A DNA stretch of 64,000 nt from Bacillus badius NBRC 15713 (GCF_001591605.1 NZ_BCVF01000011.1:1-64000); one strand, 5' to 3'. Shown: positions 44,424-54,774, counted from the first letter of the stretch. Notes: generated by a model from the letters alone, not told the origin. A program made the numbers and translations.

Positions 44424-44825
44424 TTGTTTGAAGTATATACAGATGGAGCGAGCAGCGGATCGCCTGGCTGGGCGGGCGGCGGTGTGTTTATTAAAAACGG
44501 CAGCCATGTGGACCGCTACTCCTTTCCTTTTGGAATCAAAGATACACATGAGGCGGAATTCCTTGCTGTCATTAAAGCATTAGAATTATTGAAGGAAAGA
44601 GAGGCAGCCACCGTTTCTTTGCGGAGCGATTCCCAAACAGTCGTGCAGGCTATTGAAAAAGAATATGTACATAAAGAAGTGTATAAACCTCTCTTAAAAG
44701 AAATTTTAACATTGTCCAAAGAATTTCCGCTCTTTTTTGTGAAATGGATACCAAGCAAAGAAAATCGTGCGGACAGTCTGGCTCGCGAAGGCGTCAGGCA
44801 AAACAAAGGCATGAAAAAACGATGA
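44424..44825 (+). CDS. rnhA: RNase HI-family protein (YpdQ-like)
   Basis: A 133-residue RNase H-fold protein. The acidic tetrad is present: VYTDGASSG, THEAEFLAV, LRSDSQTVV and ENRADSLARE. It lacks the basic-protrusion handle of E. coli RNase HI, as do other Bacillus-type short forms, for which activity on hybrids is uncertain (the B. subtilis YpdQ enzyme was reported inactive or weak). TTG 44424 is used because AGGGGGAG lies 6 nt upstream; an ATG 90 nt earlier has no site. Confidence 0.85.
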   Translation: MFEVYTDGASSGSPGWAGGGVFIKNGSHVDRYSFPFGIKDTHEAEFLAVIKALELLKEREAATVSLRSDSQTVVQAIEKEYVHKEVYKPLLKEILTLSKEFPLFFVKWIPSKENRADSLAREGVRQNKGMKKR

Positions 44826-44917
44826 GGCAGGCCAGCCGCTTCTAACGCAGGTGTTAGATTCCTTTAAGTATTGCGCTCGTTCCGCTTTTCCCGCTGCAGA
44901 TCCGGTGTTTTTATCTA

Positions 44918-44949
44918 AACAACCGCCTGGTTTGTCCAAGCGGTTGTTT
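44918..44949. terminator. Bidirectional terminator
   Basis: AAACAACCGC / GCGGTTGTTT with an inner TTGG/CCAA, between the convergent RNase H and DUF6123-like genes. Confidence 0.75.
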
Positions 44950-44992
44950 TTCGAAAGTATTCTCCATCTTGTTCACCCAGCCATCAGCTGAA

Positions 44993-45286
44993 CTACAGCA
45001 AACCGTTGGAACGGGCAAAGCGGAAGGCGGTCTGCCGATTGGCGATCCCCTTCTCTTTAAACCACTCGAGCAAGGAGAGAAAAAAGCTGCCATCAAATTC
45101 CTTTTGTACTTTTAATGTAATCTCTATACCGGCGATCACTAATACATCAGACGCATCCGTTGACCTTTTTCCAAAATAAATAAAAGCGACCACTTCATCG
45201 GAAAACCGAAATCCTTTTTCCTCTAACTTAAGCAAATAATCAGCCAGTGCCTGTTCTTTCTTCACTTCAGTTCCCACCTTGAACAT
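44993..45286 (-). CDS. Small conserved protein downstream of the exonuclease (DUF6123-like)
   Basis: A 97-residue soluble protein: EQALADYLLKLEEKGFRFSDEVVAFIYFGKRSTDAS, then VLVIAGIEITLKVQKEFDGSFFLSLLEWFKEKGI and a final RQTAFRFARSNGLL. I think it belongs to the DUF6123 family, but this is from memory. The ATG shares the A of the exonuclease stop (TAATG), so it is translationally coupled to ypcP. The function is unknown. Confidence 0.7.
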   Translation of the reverse strand: MFKVGTEVKKEQALADYLLKLEEKGFRFSDEVVAFIYFGKRSTDASDVLVIAGIEITLKVQKEFDGSFFLSLLEWFKEKGIANRQTAFRFARSNGLL

Positions 45287-46203
45287 TATGCAAATGGATC
45301 AGCAGCCTCTGAATAGGCAGCTGCCGCTTTCATTTGTGTTAAGTGGCGTCGTACTGTTTTTAACTCCAATTGCTCCACTGCTTCTTCCGCTTCTTTGCTA
45401 ACCCCTTCCCAGTCTGCTTCTGTAATATCCCAAACTAAAGGCACGTCGCAATTAATTTCCGCAAGCTGACGTGATAGATGGAGCATATCGAAGCCTTCTC
45501 TCATCTTCTTCTGCTGCGAGGGCGTGAGCTGTTCGATATTTTCAAGGATGCCATCGATAGTGCCAAATTCCCTGACCAGCTTAAATGCCGTTTTTTCGCC
45601 TATGCCTTTTACTCCCGGATAACCGTCACTAGGGTCACCCATCAATGCCTTTACGTCAATAAACTGCTTTGGAGTAATGGCATACTGGTGAGCGAAGCTT
45701 TCTTCCGTATAAGTTAAGTAATTGCCAAAGCCTTTTTGCAGCAGCGTCACTTCAATGTTCTGATCAAGAAGCTGCAGAAGGTCCTTATCCCCGCTTAAAA
45801 TGGTAACCCGCCGCCCTTGGTGTTCCTGCTTGGCAATCGTGCCGATACAATCATCTGCCTCATACCCTTTCACACCAATATTGGGCAACAAAAAAGAGCC
45901 GGCTACTTCTTTAGCCAGATCAAATTGCGGCTGCAGCTCAACAGGAGGTGCCTGGCGATTCGATTTATAATCGGAAAACAATTCATTCCGGAAAGTTTGG
46001 CTGCCCATATCCCAGCATATAGCCGCGTGGGTAGGCCGCATGTATTCAATCGCCGTCAGGACATGCTTTATAAATCCTTGAACACCATTTGTCGGCATCC
46101 CTTGTGAGTTCACCATAAATTGGCCGCTGACTGCTGTCGCAAAAAAAGCCCGAAACAGCAAAGCCATGCCATCTATCAGCAGCAAATGTTCTTGTCTATT
46201 CAT
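45286..46203 (-). CDS. ypcP: 5'-3' exonuclease / flap endonuclease (YpcP)
   Basis: A 305-residue FEN-family nuclease, a stand-alone version of the DNA polymerase I 5' nuclease domain, used to remove RNA primers and flaps. Metal-ligand motifs: LLIDGMALLFRAFFA, FSDYKSNRQAPP, GYEADDCIGTIAKQ, ILSGDKDLLQL and MGDPSDGYPGVKGIGEKTA (helix-hairpin-helix). The ATG at 46203 has AGAGGTGAC. It is followed by the 97-residue coupled gene. Confidence 0.92.
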   Translation of the reverse strand: MNRQEHLLLIDGMALLFRAFFATAVSGQFMVNSQGMPTNGVQGFIKHVLTAIEYMRPTHAAICWDMGSQTFRNELFSDYKSNRQAPPVELQPQFDLAKEVAGSFLLPNIGVKGYEADDCIGTIAKQEHQGRRVTILSGDKDLLQLLDQNIEVTLLQKGFGNYLTYTEESFAHQYAITPKQFIDVKALMGDPSDGYPGVKGIGEKTAFKLVREFGTIDGILENIEQLTPSQQKKMREGFDMLHLSRQLAEINCDVPLVWDITEADWEGVSKEAEEAVEQLELKTVRRHLTQMKAAAAYSEAADPFA

Positions 46204-46260
46204 TTTGTCACCTCTCTAGTATTCTATCACAAGTATCCCGGCAGTTAAGCAAAGCCAAGA

Positions 46261-46298
46261 GAAAAGCTGCCCGTTGCTGACAAACGGAGCAGCTTTTC
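46261..46298 (-). terminator. Terminator of the sulfurtransferase gene
   Basis: GAAAAGCTGC / GCAGCTTTTC with an inner CCGTT/AACGG. Confidence 0.75.
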
Positions 46299-46301
46299 CA
46301 T

Positions 46302-47138
46302 TCACTGTTTTTCCTTTTCTACAGGCAATTCTTCATAGGATGACCAATCACTGTAGCTTCCGGCATACAGGCGGACATGAGCAAAATCCGCTTGCTTCAG
46401 GGCAATAATATTGGGAGTGGCCGACACGCCCGATCCGCAATACACAATAACCGGCTGGCTTGGATCCAGCTGTTTAAAGCGTGCCTTCTGTTCCTCCGCG
46501 CTCTTCCAAAATGAATGGCGAAGCCCTTCTTGGAAAAAGAAATTGACTGCAGTAGGGATATGTCCTGCTACCCGATCAAGCGGTTCTACTTTTCCGGCAT
46601 AGCGTTCCGGCGCACGGGAATCAATGAGCACGGTTCCATCTTTTTCAAGAGCTGCCCTTTTTACTTCTTCAATAGAGACGAGCCAGTCATGCCGCACATT
46701 CATAGACAAGCAGCCTTCTTTTGGGACAGGTACCTCAGTTGACACCGGAAGCCCTTGTTTCTCCCACTCAGAAAAACCGCCATCAAGAATATAAACATGC
46801 GAGTGGCCGATATATGATAACAGCCACCAAAAACGCCCGGCAAACATGGCATCCCCGTTATCGTAGGCGATAACAATGGTTTCATCTGTAATTCCATAAG
46901 ACTCTGCTGTTTTGCGGAACGCCTCTAGGTCAGGAAGCGGATGACGGCCGCCATGAATGTTCTTTTCCCCTGACAAATCCCGATCAAGATGAGCATAGAA
47001 GGCCCCAGGGATATGAGCTTTCCCATATTCTTTTTCGCCAGCTGCCGTATCTGCCAAATGAAAGCGGCAGTCCACGATGCAAACATTTGAGTCATTCAAG
47101 CGCTCTGATAACCAGTTAATCGAACGGATATATTTCAC
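46302..47138 (-). CDS. Tandem-rhodanese sulfurtransferase (SseA type)
   Basis: A 278-residue protein with two rhodanese domains. The inactive N-terminal domain holds VCIVDCRFHL and AHIPGAFYAHLDRDLSG; the C-terminal catalytic domain has VLIDSRAPERYAG, HIPTAVNFF and the active-site loop VYCGSGVSA (Cys near residue 236). A CGSGV loop is typical of 3-mercaptopyruvate sulfurtransferases rather than thiosulfate ones (CRxGxR). The start is GTG after AAGGAGAGG. Confidence 0.9.
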   Translation of the reverse strand: MKYIRSINWLSERLNDSNVCIVDCRFHLADTAAGEKEYGKAHIPGAFYAHLDRDLSGEKNIHGGRHPLPDLEAFRKTAESYGITDETIVIAYDNGDAMFAGRFWWLLSYIGHSHVYILDGGFSEWEKQGLPVSTEVPVPKEGCLSMNVRHDWLVSIEEVKRAALEKDGTVLIDSRAPERYAGKVEPLDRVAGHIPTAVNFFFQEGLRHSFWKSAEEQKARFKQLDPSQPVIVYCGSGVSATPNIIALKQADFAHVRLYAGSYSDWSSYEELPVEKEKQ

Positions 47139-47153
47139 GTTGTCCTCTCCTTT

Positions 47154-47384
47154 TTACTCATCATCGGAATCGCTGATCATATCAAGCTTCTTCTTTAACA
47201 GTTTAACCACTTGGTCTTTCGGATTCCAGCAATTAAACTGATAAGCCGGTTTCGTTTCATATTGCAGGCGGGCACAATAGTAGCGCATGCCTTGCTCCGT
47301 TTTCAGCGGCTGAAAATGCCGGCAAGTGGCACAGGCGTGAAAATGATCGATAATTGCCTGTTTACGGGCGTTCGAGCTCAACAA
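47154..47384 (-). CDS. Small cysteine-rich protein next to dynA
   Basis: A protein of about 76 residues overlapping the end of dynA by some 20 nt. It contains HFHACATCRHFQPL, MRYYCARLQYET and YQFNCWNPKD: four spaced cysteines (C-x2-C, C, C) that suggest a zinc or redox site. The start is uncertain; TTG 47384 has GGGAG 7 nt upstream, while a longer ATG reading to 47456 runs deep into dynA. Closely spaced with the sulfurtransferase gene, which hints at a shared thiol-related role. The family is not recognised. Confidence 0.65.
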   Translation of the reverse strand: MLSSNARKQAIIDHFHACATCRHFQPLKTEQGMRYYCARLQYETKPAYQFNCWNPKDQVVKLLKKKLDMISDSDDE

Positions 47385-50300
47385 GCGTCTGCTCCCATTC
47401 TTCGATATTCTCTGCGGCACCAAGCACTTGCAGCCAAGCAGCAAATTGCTCGTCAACGTCGGAAGTCGCTGTATCCGTCATTAACCGCAGCCCTTCTGCC
47501 GCTTCTTCAAGTGCCCATTTGCTAAGCTTGTCTTTTTCTTCGGCCAAGTAACGATCGGCGAGTTCTCCTAAACGGCTATACAGCTTTTCTTGCATGAGCT
47601 GCTTGTCATTTTTCTCAAAGAAGGCTTTCGCATTCTTAAATAAAGACAGAGCGTCCGCAAATGCTTCAGGTGTCATTTCATGAAAAGCCACAGGGAATTC
47701 AGGAGTTTCTCTCGATGGCCATTCAATAGCCGAAAATTGCAGCTGCGGCTGAATAGACTGGCTATGCAGCTTCAAGGCTTCGTATTTCTCTGAAAGCAGC
47801 TTATGTGCCTGCTTTTCAGCACGCAGACTGGTCGCTCTCATTTCCTGCGCCAAATCATAGCCGACTGCTTCAAGCAATTCTTTCATGGCTTCACTTAAAG
47901 CTGCTTTTATTGGCCGGCTGCCATTGAGCGCTGCCGGATTAAACGCCTCTTTAAAGAAATCGGTAAAACGGTAGAAAACACGTTGCTTCAGGTAGAAAAC
48001 AAGCTCATCTATCTCCTGGATCAGGCGCTTTTCTATTAATTGGCCTGTTTCCTTGTTAATATAGCTGCTAATATCATTCAACTGGCTATCCAATTCCGCT
48101 TTTTTCTGTTCACGATTATCACGGTTTTCTTTCGCCGTCGCAATCAGCTGGCGAAGCTGTTCCAAACCGCGCAGCCATTCGGCCTCTGCCGATTGGATCG
48201 CCATCTCCGCCAAGTCTCCTTGTAAAAACTGGTGAAAATCTTGTTTAAACGGACGCAAATTCGAATGAGGATGATCCAGCTCCCCCCGCTCAATCTCTTG
48301 AATCGCCTGCAGGCTGGATACCCCGTGAATGCGCGGGAAGCGGATGCCATACTGCAGCAGCTGATCTTTCACATAATTAATGACTTCATCAACCTCTTCA
48401 TCGCTGCTTGCTAAGTCAATCGCATTCACAATAAAAAACATTTTATCAAGCTCAAACGCATCTTTGACACGGCCCAGCTGGATAAGAAATTCACGGTCTG
48501 CTTTTGAAAACGCGTGATTATAATAAGTAACGAACAAAATAGCGTCCGAATTTTTAATGTATTCAAAGGCAACTCCCGTATGCCGGGCATTGATGGAATC
48601 TGCCCCCGGCGTGTCAACGAGTGTGACTCCCTGGCGCGTAAACTCGCAATCATAATATAAATCAATCGATTCGACAAAGCAGCTTTGTTTCTCATTGGCA
48701 ACAAAGCCTTGGAATGCCGGCAGATCCACGCAAAGCGTTTTTCCGAGATGCTCCTTATATTCCTTGTAACCCTCATAGAAAGCTTTCAAAAAGGATAAAT
48801 GAATATTTTCGCGGCCTTCTCCGTCGGTATTTTGCAGCAATCCGGGAATTCGCTCAAAGGCATCGTCAAGCGACTGAACCGTTTGCTTGAAAAATTGCAG
48901 GGACTGCTGCAAGTCAATGAGCATTTGCTGTTCAGTTTTCAAATGCACATTCGCCGTCCGATGAGCATTTCCCTCGCTAGGCGGGTGAATACGGTTAACA
49001 GCGGCGGTTGTCGGGTTTGGCGAAACCGGCAGCACCTTTTCGCCGAGCATTGCGTTCGCGAAAGAAGATTTTCCAGCGCTGAAGGCGCCAAATAAAGCAA
49101 TCGTATACTCGCGTTCCTCCAGGCGGGCAGCCTTTTGCTTCAATCCATCGATGAAGCGGTGAAAGCCTGGAATGCCAGCCAGCTTTGTGCCCATTTTTTT
49201 CAATCGGGCAGCCGTTTCTGCTACCGTGCCAGCCGGCTTTCCAACGGGCACAGGAACGCTTTCTTCTTCTCGTTTTTTCTCCTCCGCCAACGGAGCCGCG
49301 AGCTCAGCAGCGATCGCTTCATCAAAAACAGTGACTTTGCTTTGCTGCTCTTCCCATTGCTTGACAAGTGTTTCATATAGAGCAGGAAGAGTGATCTGAT
49401 CTTCTGCGAGCAGACCGCGGATTTCCTGCTGCCGCTGCTCTGCTGCGGCTTTTAGCTGACTCAGTTGTTGAACAGCGTTAAGCTTCTCATGCCATACTGA
49501 CCATCTCGCCTGAAGCTCCTGCTTCTCCGCAGCAAAACGCTTCTCCATCCGTTCAGCAGCTTTTTCTTTAATAGCGTCCGTTAACCGGCGTGCATTCTTC
49601 TTCAGTTGTCCGGCTAGGTCGTCCGTGTACGTAAGAACGTAATCCCCGGTAGCCATTGCTCCTGATTTCACCATGCCGGTAATTAATTGTCCATCAACCG
49701 GCACTGTCAGCTCTTCTGCTTCCAGCTGCAGCTCATCATCATTGAGTCCGCTTGATTTCAGCCAGCTGCTTACTTGCTGGCGCAGATGCCATTCAAGCTG
49801 AGTTTCTATTTTTTCCTTTAAATCAGCAAGGAAGCGCTCGCACCTTCTTTGCCGTTCTTCTTCTGTTTTCTTCTTGCTGAACAGCATCCCCACTTTAAAA
49901 CCGGGCTGGACAGCTTCTAAGAACTCTCTTGCCAATTCGCGCGTGGAAGCCGGCATTAAGTAAGCATTTTTCAACACCTTTTCCCGGCCCTCTTCCAATT
50001 CGCGAACCAGGGCCTGTGCATCACGCTTGTCTAACTGCTCTTTAGCTTGCTGTTCTTTCTCAGCAATCTCTTGCTCATTCCATTCATCACCCAGCAAAGA
50101 CAGCAGAGCTTCTTTTGTTTCGGCCTGTTCTTCCTTTAGCCAGGCAAGGTGTTCGCTGACGAGCCGGTTCATCATTGTTTCGGCAGAGCGGAGGGCAAGC
50201 TCCTCCCTGTCCGTCATGCTTTCCTGAATCAGTTCCTTCACTTCCTGAAAATCATTATGCGGCAAGGAGCGTTCTCTTAAACTTGTAAAGAAAAACCGCT

Positions 50301-51009
50301 CCGGCTCGACTCCCCAAGCAGCAAAAGACGTATGCACAGATTGTTGAAACGCTTCAAAGGAAAGCTCTTCTTCCCGATGCTTATCAATCTGGTTAATGAT
50401 TAAGTACAGCTTTACTCCATGTGCCAGCAATTCCTTTGTATAGATAAAGTTTAATTCCGATTGCACATGGTTGTAGTCCATCACATAAAACACCATATCG
50501 GCTAAATGAAGGGCAGACTCCGTTGAGATGCGGTGGGCATCATCTGTCGAATCTACACCCGGTGTATCCATAACCGTTACCTCAGACGGCAAATTAGAAG
50601 TGCTATGGCCAATCTCAATTGCTTCCACTTCTTCCCCGTTTTTGCAAAACTCCTTTACCCTTTCAAAATCGTAAGGTGCCTTGAAAAGAAGGGGCTGCTT
50701 GTCCTTATAATAAACTTTGGCAAAGTCCTCGGAAGCATGATGAATCTTCACGAGGTTTGCGCTTGTCGGAATCGGGCTGGACGGCAGCAGGTTTTCCCCG
50801 GTCAATTCATTGATCATCGTAGATTTGCCGGCTGAAAAGTGACCGCAAAACGCCACAATGAATTCTTCATCATGTAACTTTTTTAAAAATAATTTGGCCT
50901 TTCTAGCCCTCTCTTCATCACCGGCCCGTTGAAAGATCTCGAAAAGACCGACTGTTTTTGACATCATTTGAGTCATCGTTTGCTCAATGGCTGCTACTGA
51001 CATTCTCAT
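47362..51009 (-). CDS. dynA: Double dynamin-like GTPase DynA (YpbR)
   Basis: A 1215-residue protein made of two fused bacterial dynamins (1193 residues in B. subtilis). The first GTPase has P-loop GHFSAGKST (about 55-63), VMDTPGVDSTDD and LIINQIDKH. The second has GAFSAGKSS (about 645), LVDTPGADSINARH and FIVNAIDLAS. Long helical stalk regions rich in Glu, Gln and Lys follow each. DynA tethers and fuses membranes and protects against membrane damage and phage in B. subtilis. ATG 51009 with AGGAGAATT. There is no frameshift along its length. Confidence 0.93.
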   Translation of the reverse strand: MRMSVAAIEQTMTQMMSKTVGLFEIFQRAGDEERARKAKLFLKKLHDEEFIVAFCGHFSAGKSTMINELTGENLLPSSPIPTSANLVKIHHASEDFAKVYYKDKQPLLFKAPYDFERVKEFCKNGEEVEAIEIGHSTSNLPSEVTVMDTPGVDSTDDAHRISTESALHLADMVFYVMDYNHVQSELNFIYTKELLAHGVKLYLIINQIDKHREEELSFEAFQQSVHTSFAAWGVEPERFFFTSLRERSLPHNDFQEVKELIQESMTDREELALRSAETMMNRLVSEHLAWLKEEQAETKEALLSLLGDEWNEQEIAEKEQQAKEQLDKRDAQALVRELEEGREKVLKNAYLMPASTRELAREFLEAVQPGFKVGMLFSKKKTEEERQRRCERFLADLKEKIETQLEWHLRQQVSSWLKSSGLNDDELQLEAEELTVPVDGQLITGMVKSGAMATGDYVLTYTDDLAGQLKKNARRLTDAIKEKAAERMEKRFAAEKQELQARWSVWHEKLNAVQQLSQLKAAAEQRQQEIRGLLAEDQITLPALYETLVKQWEEQQSKVTVFDEAIAAELAAPLAEEKKREEESVPVPVGKPAGTVAETAARLKKMGTKLAGIPGFHRFIDGLKQKAARLEEREYTIALFGAFSAGKSSFANAMLGEKVLPVSPNPTTAAVNRIHPPSEGNAHRTANVHLKTEQQMLIDLQQSLQFFKQTVQSLDDAFERIPGLLQNTDGEGRENIHLSFLKAFYEGYKEYKEHLGKTLCVDLPAFQGFVANEKQSCFVESIDLYYDCEFTRQGVTLVDTPGADSINARHTGVAFEYIKNSDAILFVTYYNHAFSKADREFLIQLGRVKDAFELDKMFFIVNAIDLASSDEEVDEVINYVKDQLLQYGIRFPRIHGVSSLQAIQEIERGELDHPHSNLRPFKQDFHQFLQGDLAEMAIQSAEAEWLRGLEQLRQLIATAKENRDNREQKKAELDSQLNDISSYINKETGQLIEKRLIQEIDELVFYLKQRVFYRFTDFFKEAFNPAALNGSRPIKAALSEAMKELLEAVGYDLAQEMRATSLRAEKQAHKLLSEKYEALKLHSQSIQPQLQFSAIEWPSRETPEFPVAFHEMTPEAFADALSLFKNAKAFFEKNDKQLMQEKLYSRLGELADRYLAEEKDKLSKWALEEAAEGLRLMTDTATSDVDEQFAAWLQVLGAAENIEEWEQTLVELERP

Positions 51010-51086
51010 AATTCTCCTTATATAAGTTTCTCATCTGTGAATAAGTTTCTTTTATTGTAAACGATTTTCGCCAACTTTCCCATACG

Positions 51087-51116
51087 AAAAAAAGAAGGCG
51101 TTAGAGCCTTCTTTTA
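51087..51116. terminator. Hairpin upstream of dynA
   Basis: AGAAGGC-GTTAGA-GCCTTCT with A- and T-runs on either side; it overlaps the end of the 36-residue candidate frame. Confidence 0.6.
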
Positions 51117-51224
51117 AACTGCCGATAAACTCTTCGCTGAAAATAGAGATTGGCTGCAGCCTTTTTTGTTTTGGTTATAAATGGGGACTGTTGATTTCCA
51201 TTTCAGGTGCTTCCTTTTCCGCAC
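51114..51224 (-). CDS. Candidate cationic peptide, 36 residues
   Basis: GTG 51224 is preceded by AAGGGGGGACC, a strong ribosome binding site, though at short spacing. The 36-codon frame ends in TAA at 51114 inside a terminator hairpin. The peptide is very basic at its N terminus (MRKRKHLKWKS) and has one Cys. It lies between two terminators, so it would need its own promoter. Composition alone does not prove coding. Confidence 0.3.
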   Translation of the reverse strand: MRKRKHLKWKSTVPIYNQNKKGCSQSLFSAKSLSAV

Positions 51225-51247
51225 GGTCCCCCCTTAGTTTTCAATTA

Positions 51248-51287
51248 AAAAGGAGTTCGGAATATGACCATTCCCGAACTCCTTTTA
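51248..51287 (-). terminator. Terminator of the 32-residue microprotein gene
   Basis: AAAAGGAGTTCGG / CCGAACTCCTTTT stem, T-run on the minus strand, directly after the microprotein stop codon. Confidence 0.75.
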
Positions 51288-51294
51288 GTTCTAT

Positions 51295-51393
51295 TTAGTT
51301 ACGCGGTGCTTGCGGTTTGCCGACACCGTCGATCACATATTTCATTACGCCTCCATATGCTACAACTGTTGCCGCTACAAACATCCAAACCAT
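51295..51393 (-). CDS. Single-span membrane microprotein, 32 residues
   Basis: ATG 51393 opens a 32-codon frame ending at TAA 51295, followed by a strong terminator. The product MVWMFVAATVVAYGGVMKYVIDG... has one hydrophobic helix (residues 2-21) and a short polar, Pro-containing tail (KPQAPRN). An AAAAGGACGG site lies about 10 nt upstream. Two Fur-like operator sequences overlap the presumed promoter. It is a complete small transcription unit; the family is unknown to me. Confidence 0.6.
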   Translation of the reverse strand: MVWMFVAATVVAYGGVMKYVIDGVGKPQAPRN

Positions 51394-51435
51394 GAAAAAG
51401 CACCGTCCTTTTAATTAATAATTTTTAATTAACGC

Positions 51436-51489
51436 TGAGAATAATTTTCATCTTCAATTACATGTTAACACGACCGATAATGATTTTCA
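51436..51489. promoter_or_regulatory. Tandem Fur-like boxes upstream of the microprotein gene
   Basis: Read on the minus strand, TGAAAATCATTATCG (51475-51489) and TGAAAATTATTCTCA (51436-51450) each match the 7-1-7 Fur box TGATAATNATTATCA at 12 of 14 defined positions. Their centres are 39 nt apart, 50 and 89 nt upstream of ATG 51393. PerR and Zur boxes fit less well. This is inference from sequence only. Confidence 0.45.
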
Positions 51490-51643
51490 ATCTTATTTTA
51501 TAATTTTTTAGTCACAGGAAGCAATCAGGAGGATGTTTTAACCTCTAGAGGCTCTCGTCTCAGTCTTATTGTTTGACAAATCTTTAGAACCATTCAATAA
51601 ACAAAAATTAGTTTTGCTTCTTGAATTGAAATAAGAACACAAA

Positions 51644-51679
51644 CACATCCCCCTTTCTTGGCTGGGAAAGGGGGATGTG
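51644..51679 (-). terminator. Terminator of the xpt-pbuX operon
   Basis: CACATCCCCCTTTC / GAAAGGGGGATGTG, a 14-bp perfect stem with an 8-nt loop just past the pbuX stop. The remainder of 51490-51643 shows nothing recognisable. Confidence 0.8.
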
Positions 51680-51699
51680 ATGAAGAGCACCTTGTATGG

Positions 51700-53600
<1,901 letters not shown>

Positions 53601-53625
53601 TCAACTTTTTCGATCTTTTGGACAG

Positions 53626-53688
53626 AAAAAACCCCAAAGATCATGTCATTCCTCAATTACTGAGTGAAGCAATGCCCTTTGGGGGTTG
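53626..53688 (-). terminator. Riboswitch-controlled terminator of xpt-pbuX
   Basis: ACCCCCAAAG and CTTTGGGG(T) form the base of a long stem with T6 after it. An antiterminator can form instead, between GAGTGAGCA at the 3' side of aptamer helix P1 and TGCTTCACTC in the terminator arm. This is the usual OFF-with-ligand arrangement. Confidence 0.75.
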
Positions 53689-53719
53689 AGAAGGCAACAA
53701 GAAAGAATGCCCTTCCACT

Positions 53720-53796
53720 GCTCACTCATAGTCAAATGATTTACGGTCATTCGGTAGAAACTTGCAGGCCCTATTCCTGCGATTATATGAGCGAAT
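53720..53796 (-). promoter_or_regulatory. Purine (guanine/xanthine-type) riboswitch aptamer
   Basis: The minus strand reads CGCTCATATAATCGCAGG, then TAGGGCCTGCAAGTTTCTACC, GAATGACCGTAAATCATT and TGACTATGAGTG. P1 (CGCTCATA / TATGAGTG), P2 and P3 and the conserved core (TATAATC, GTTTCTACC, CCGTAAAT, GACTAT) match the purine riboswitch. The specificity base is C (GACTA), which selects guanine-like ligands over adenine. It lies just upstream of xpt. Confidence 0.95.
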
Positions 53797-53818
53797 GCTT
53801 TGTTTAGTTGTATTCACA

Positions 53819-53846
53819 ATTATATCAGCACACATGAGAATTTCAA
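53819..53846 (-). promoter_or_regulatory. Promoter of xpt-pbuX
   Basis: TTGAAA and TATAAT separated by 16 nt on the minus strand, 23 nt before the aptamer. Confidence 0.65.
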
Positions 53847-53911
53847 TGTTATTCACGAACATTTTTCGATTTTTTCTTAAATCATTCGCAATTTTCGGTA
53901 AAATACAAAAA

Positions 53912-53932
53912 CGGCTGGAATATTTCCAGCCG
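53912..53932 (-). terminator. Terminator of ctaG
   Basis: CGGCTGGAA / TTCCAGCCG with a TAT loop and T5 on the minus-strand side. Confidence 0.75.
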
Positions 53933-53937
53933 CCTCC

Positions 53938-54774
53938 TTACTTTTTCATCGGAGCATTTATCGCTTGTCCCGGATAAAAGGGAAAATCATCATCCGGCTC
54001 CTCCTCTTTCTTTGCCCATCTGGAAATAAGAAGGAAAAGCGCAATCCCGTAAGAAGCAAGCTGAATCCCCTTCAGCACGCCTCCTGCCAGCTGTTGATCC
54101 TGCAAGGCCGTCAAGTTAGGCAATAATTGTTGGCCAGGTCTATAGACTTCATAAAAAGGGCTTTCTGCAACCAGCAGGAAAATTCCGATCGGCAAAAGCA
54201 GCAAAGACGCTACAAAGACATACATCACCCGCACAGACTCAGATAAGCGATTCATCTCAGGCAACGGTGAAATAATGGTCCACCACATCAGGAAAGCAGC
54301 TCCAAGCATAATAAGCTGAGCGCTTCCTAACAGCAGTGTATGCTTTTGCAAGAAGTTAAAAATGTCAGGGGCCAGATAAACCGATAACAGCAAGCTAAAT
54401 AAGAGCGCTGTAACCCACGGATGGGTAAACAGCTTTAACACAAATCTTGTGCGATAAGACCAAAAGAAAGACCGCAAGAACTCTTTGGGCAATCCTAAAA
54501 TAAAAAGCGGCGGCACAACAAACAGCATAACCGTCAGTTCAACAACATGCGCGCTAAATAATTCCTCTGCCGCAATAACAGCAAACGGGCTGCCTACGAA
54601 AAGATAAAATAAAATCAGAGCTGAATAAAAATAAAATCGCTGCATTCGCTTAAATACATACTTGTCCGAAGAAACTAATCTTGCATACAGAAAAGACAAG
54701 ATCCCTAAACAAACCAAATAACCGGCTCCCCATAGTTGAAACCAATTCGCATCAGAAACAACATTTCCGATCAC
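53938..54774 (-). CDS. ctaG: Cytochrome c oxidase assembly factor CtaG
   Basis: A 278-residue membrane protein with seven predicted helices, of the Caa3_CtaG family needed for cytochrome caa3 oxidase formation. Key segments: YFYSALILFYLFVGSPFAVIAAEELFSAHVVELTVMLFVVPPLFILGLP (conserved His in SAHVVE), FNFLQKHTLLLGSAQLIMLGAAFLMWWTIISPLP, and LTALQDQQLAGGVLKGIQL near the C terminus. The start is GTG after GGGAGGG at 8-nt spacing. No cta structural genes are in the window. Confidence 0.9.
   Translation of the reverse strand: MIGNVVSDANWFQLWGAGYLVCLGILSFLYARLVSSDKYVFKRMQRFYFYSALILFYLFVGSPFAVIAAEELFSAHVVELTVMLFVVPPLFILGLPKEFLRSFFWSYRTRFVLKLFTHPWVTALLFSLLLSVYLAPDIFNFLQKHTLLLGSAQLIMLGAAFLMWWTIISPLPEMNRLSESVRVMYVFVASLLLLPIGIFLLVAESPFYEVYRPGQQLLPNLTALQDQQLAGGVLKGIQLASYGIALFLLISRWAKKEEEPDDDFPFYPGQAINAPMKK

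Noticed and set aside
47362-51009. Frameshift or accidental fusion in the 1215-residue dynamin gene
   Set aside because: A fused double dynamin of nearly the same length is the normal DynA form in Bacillus.
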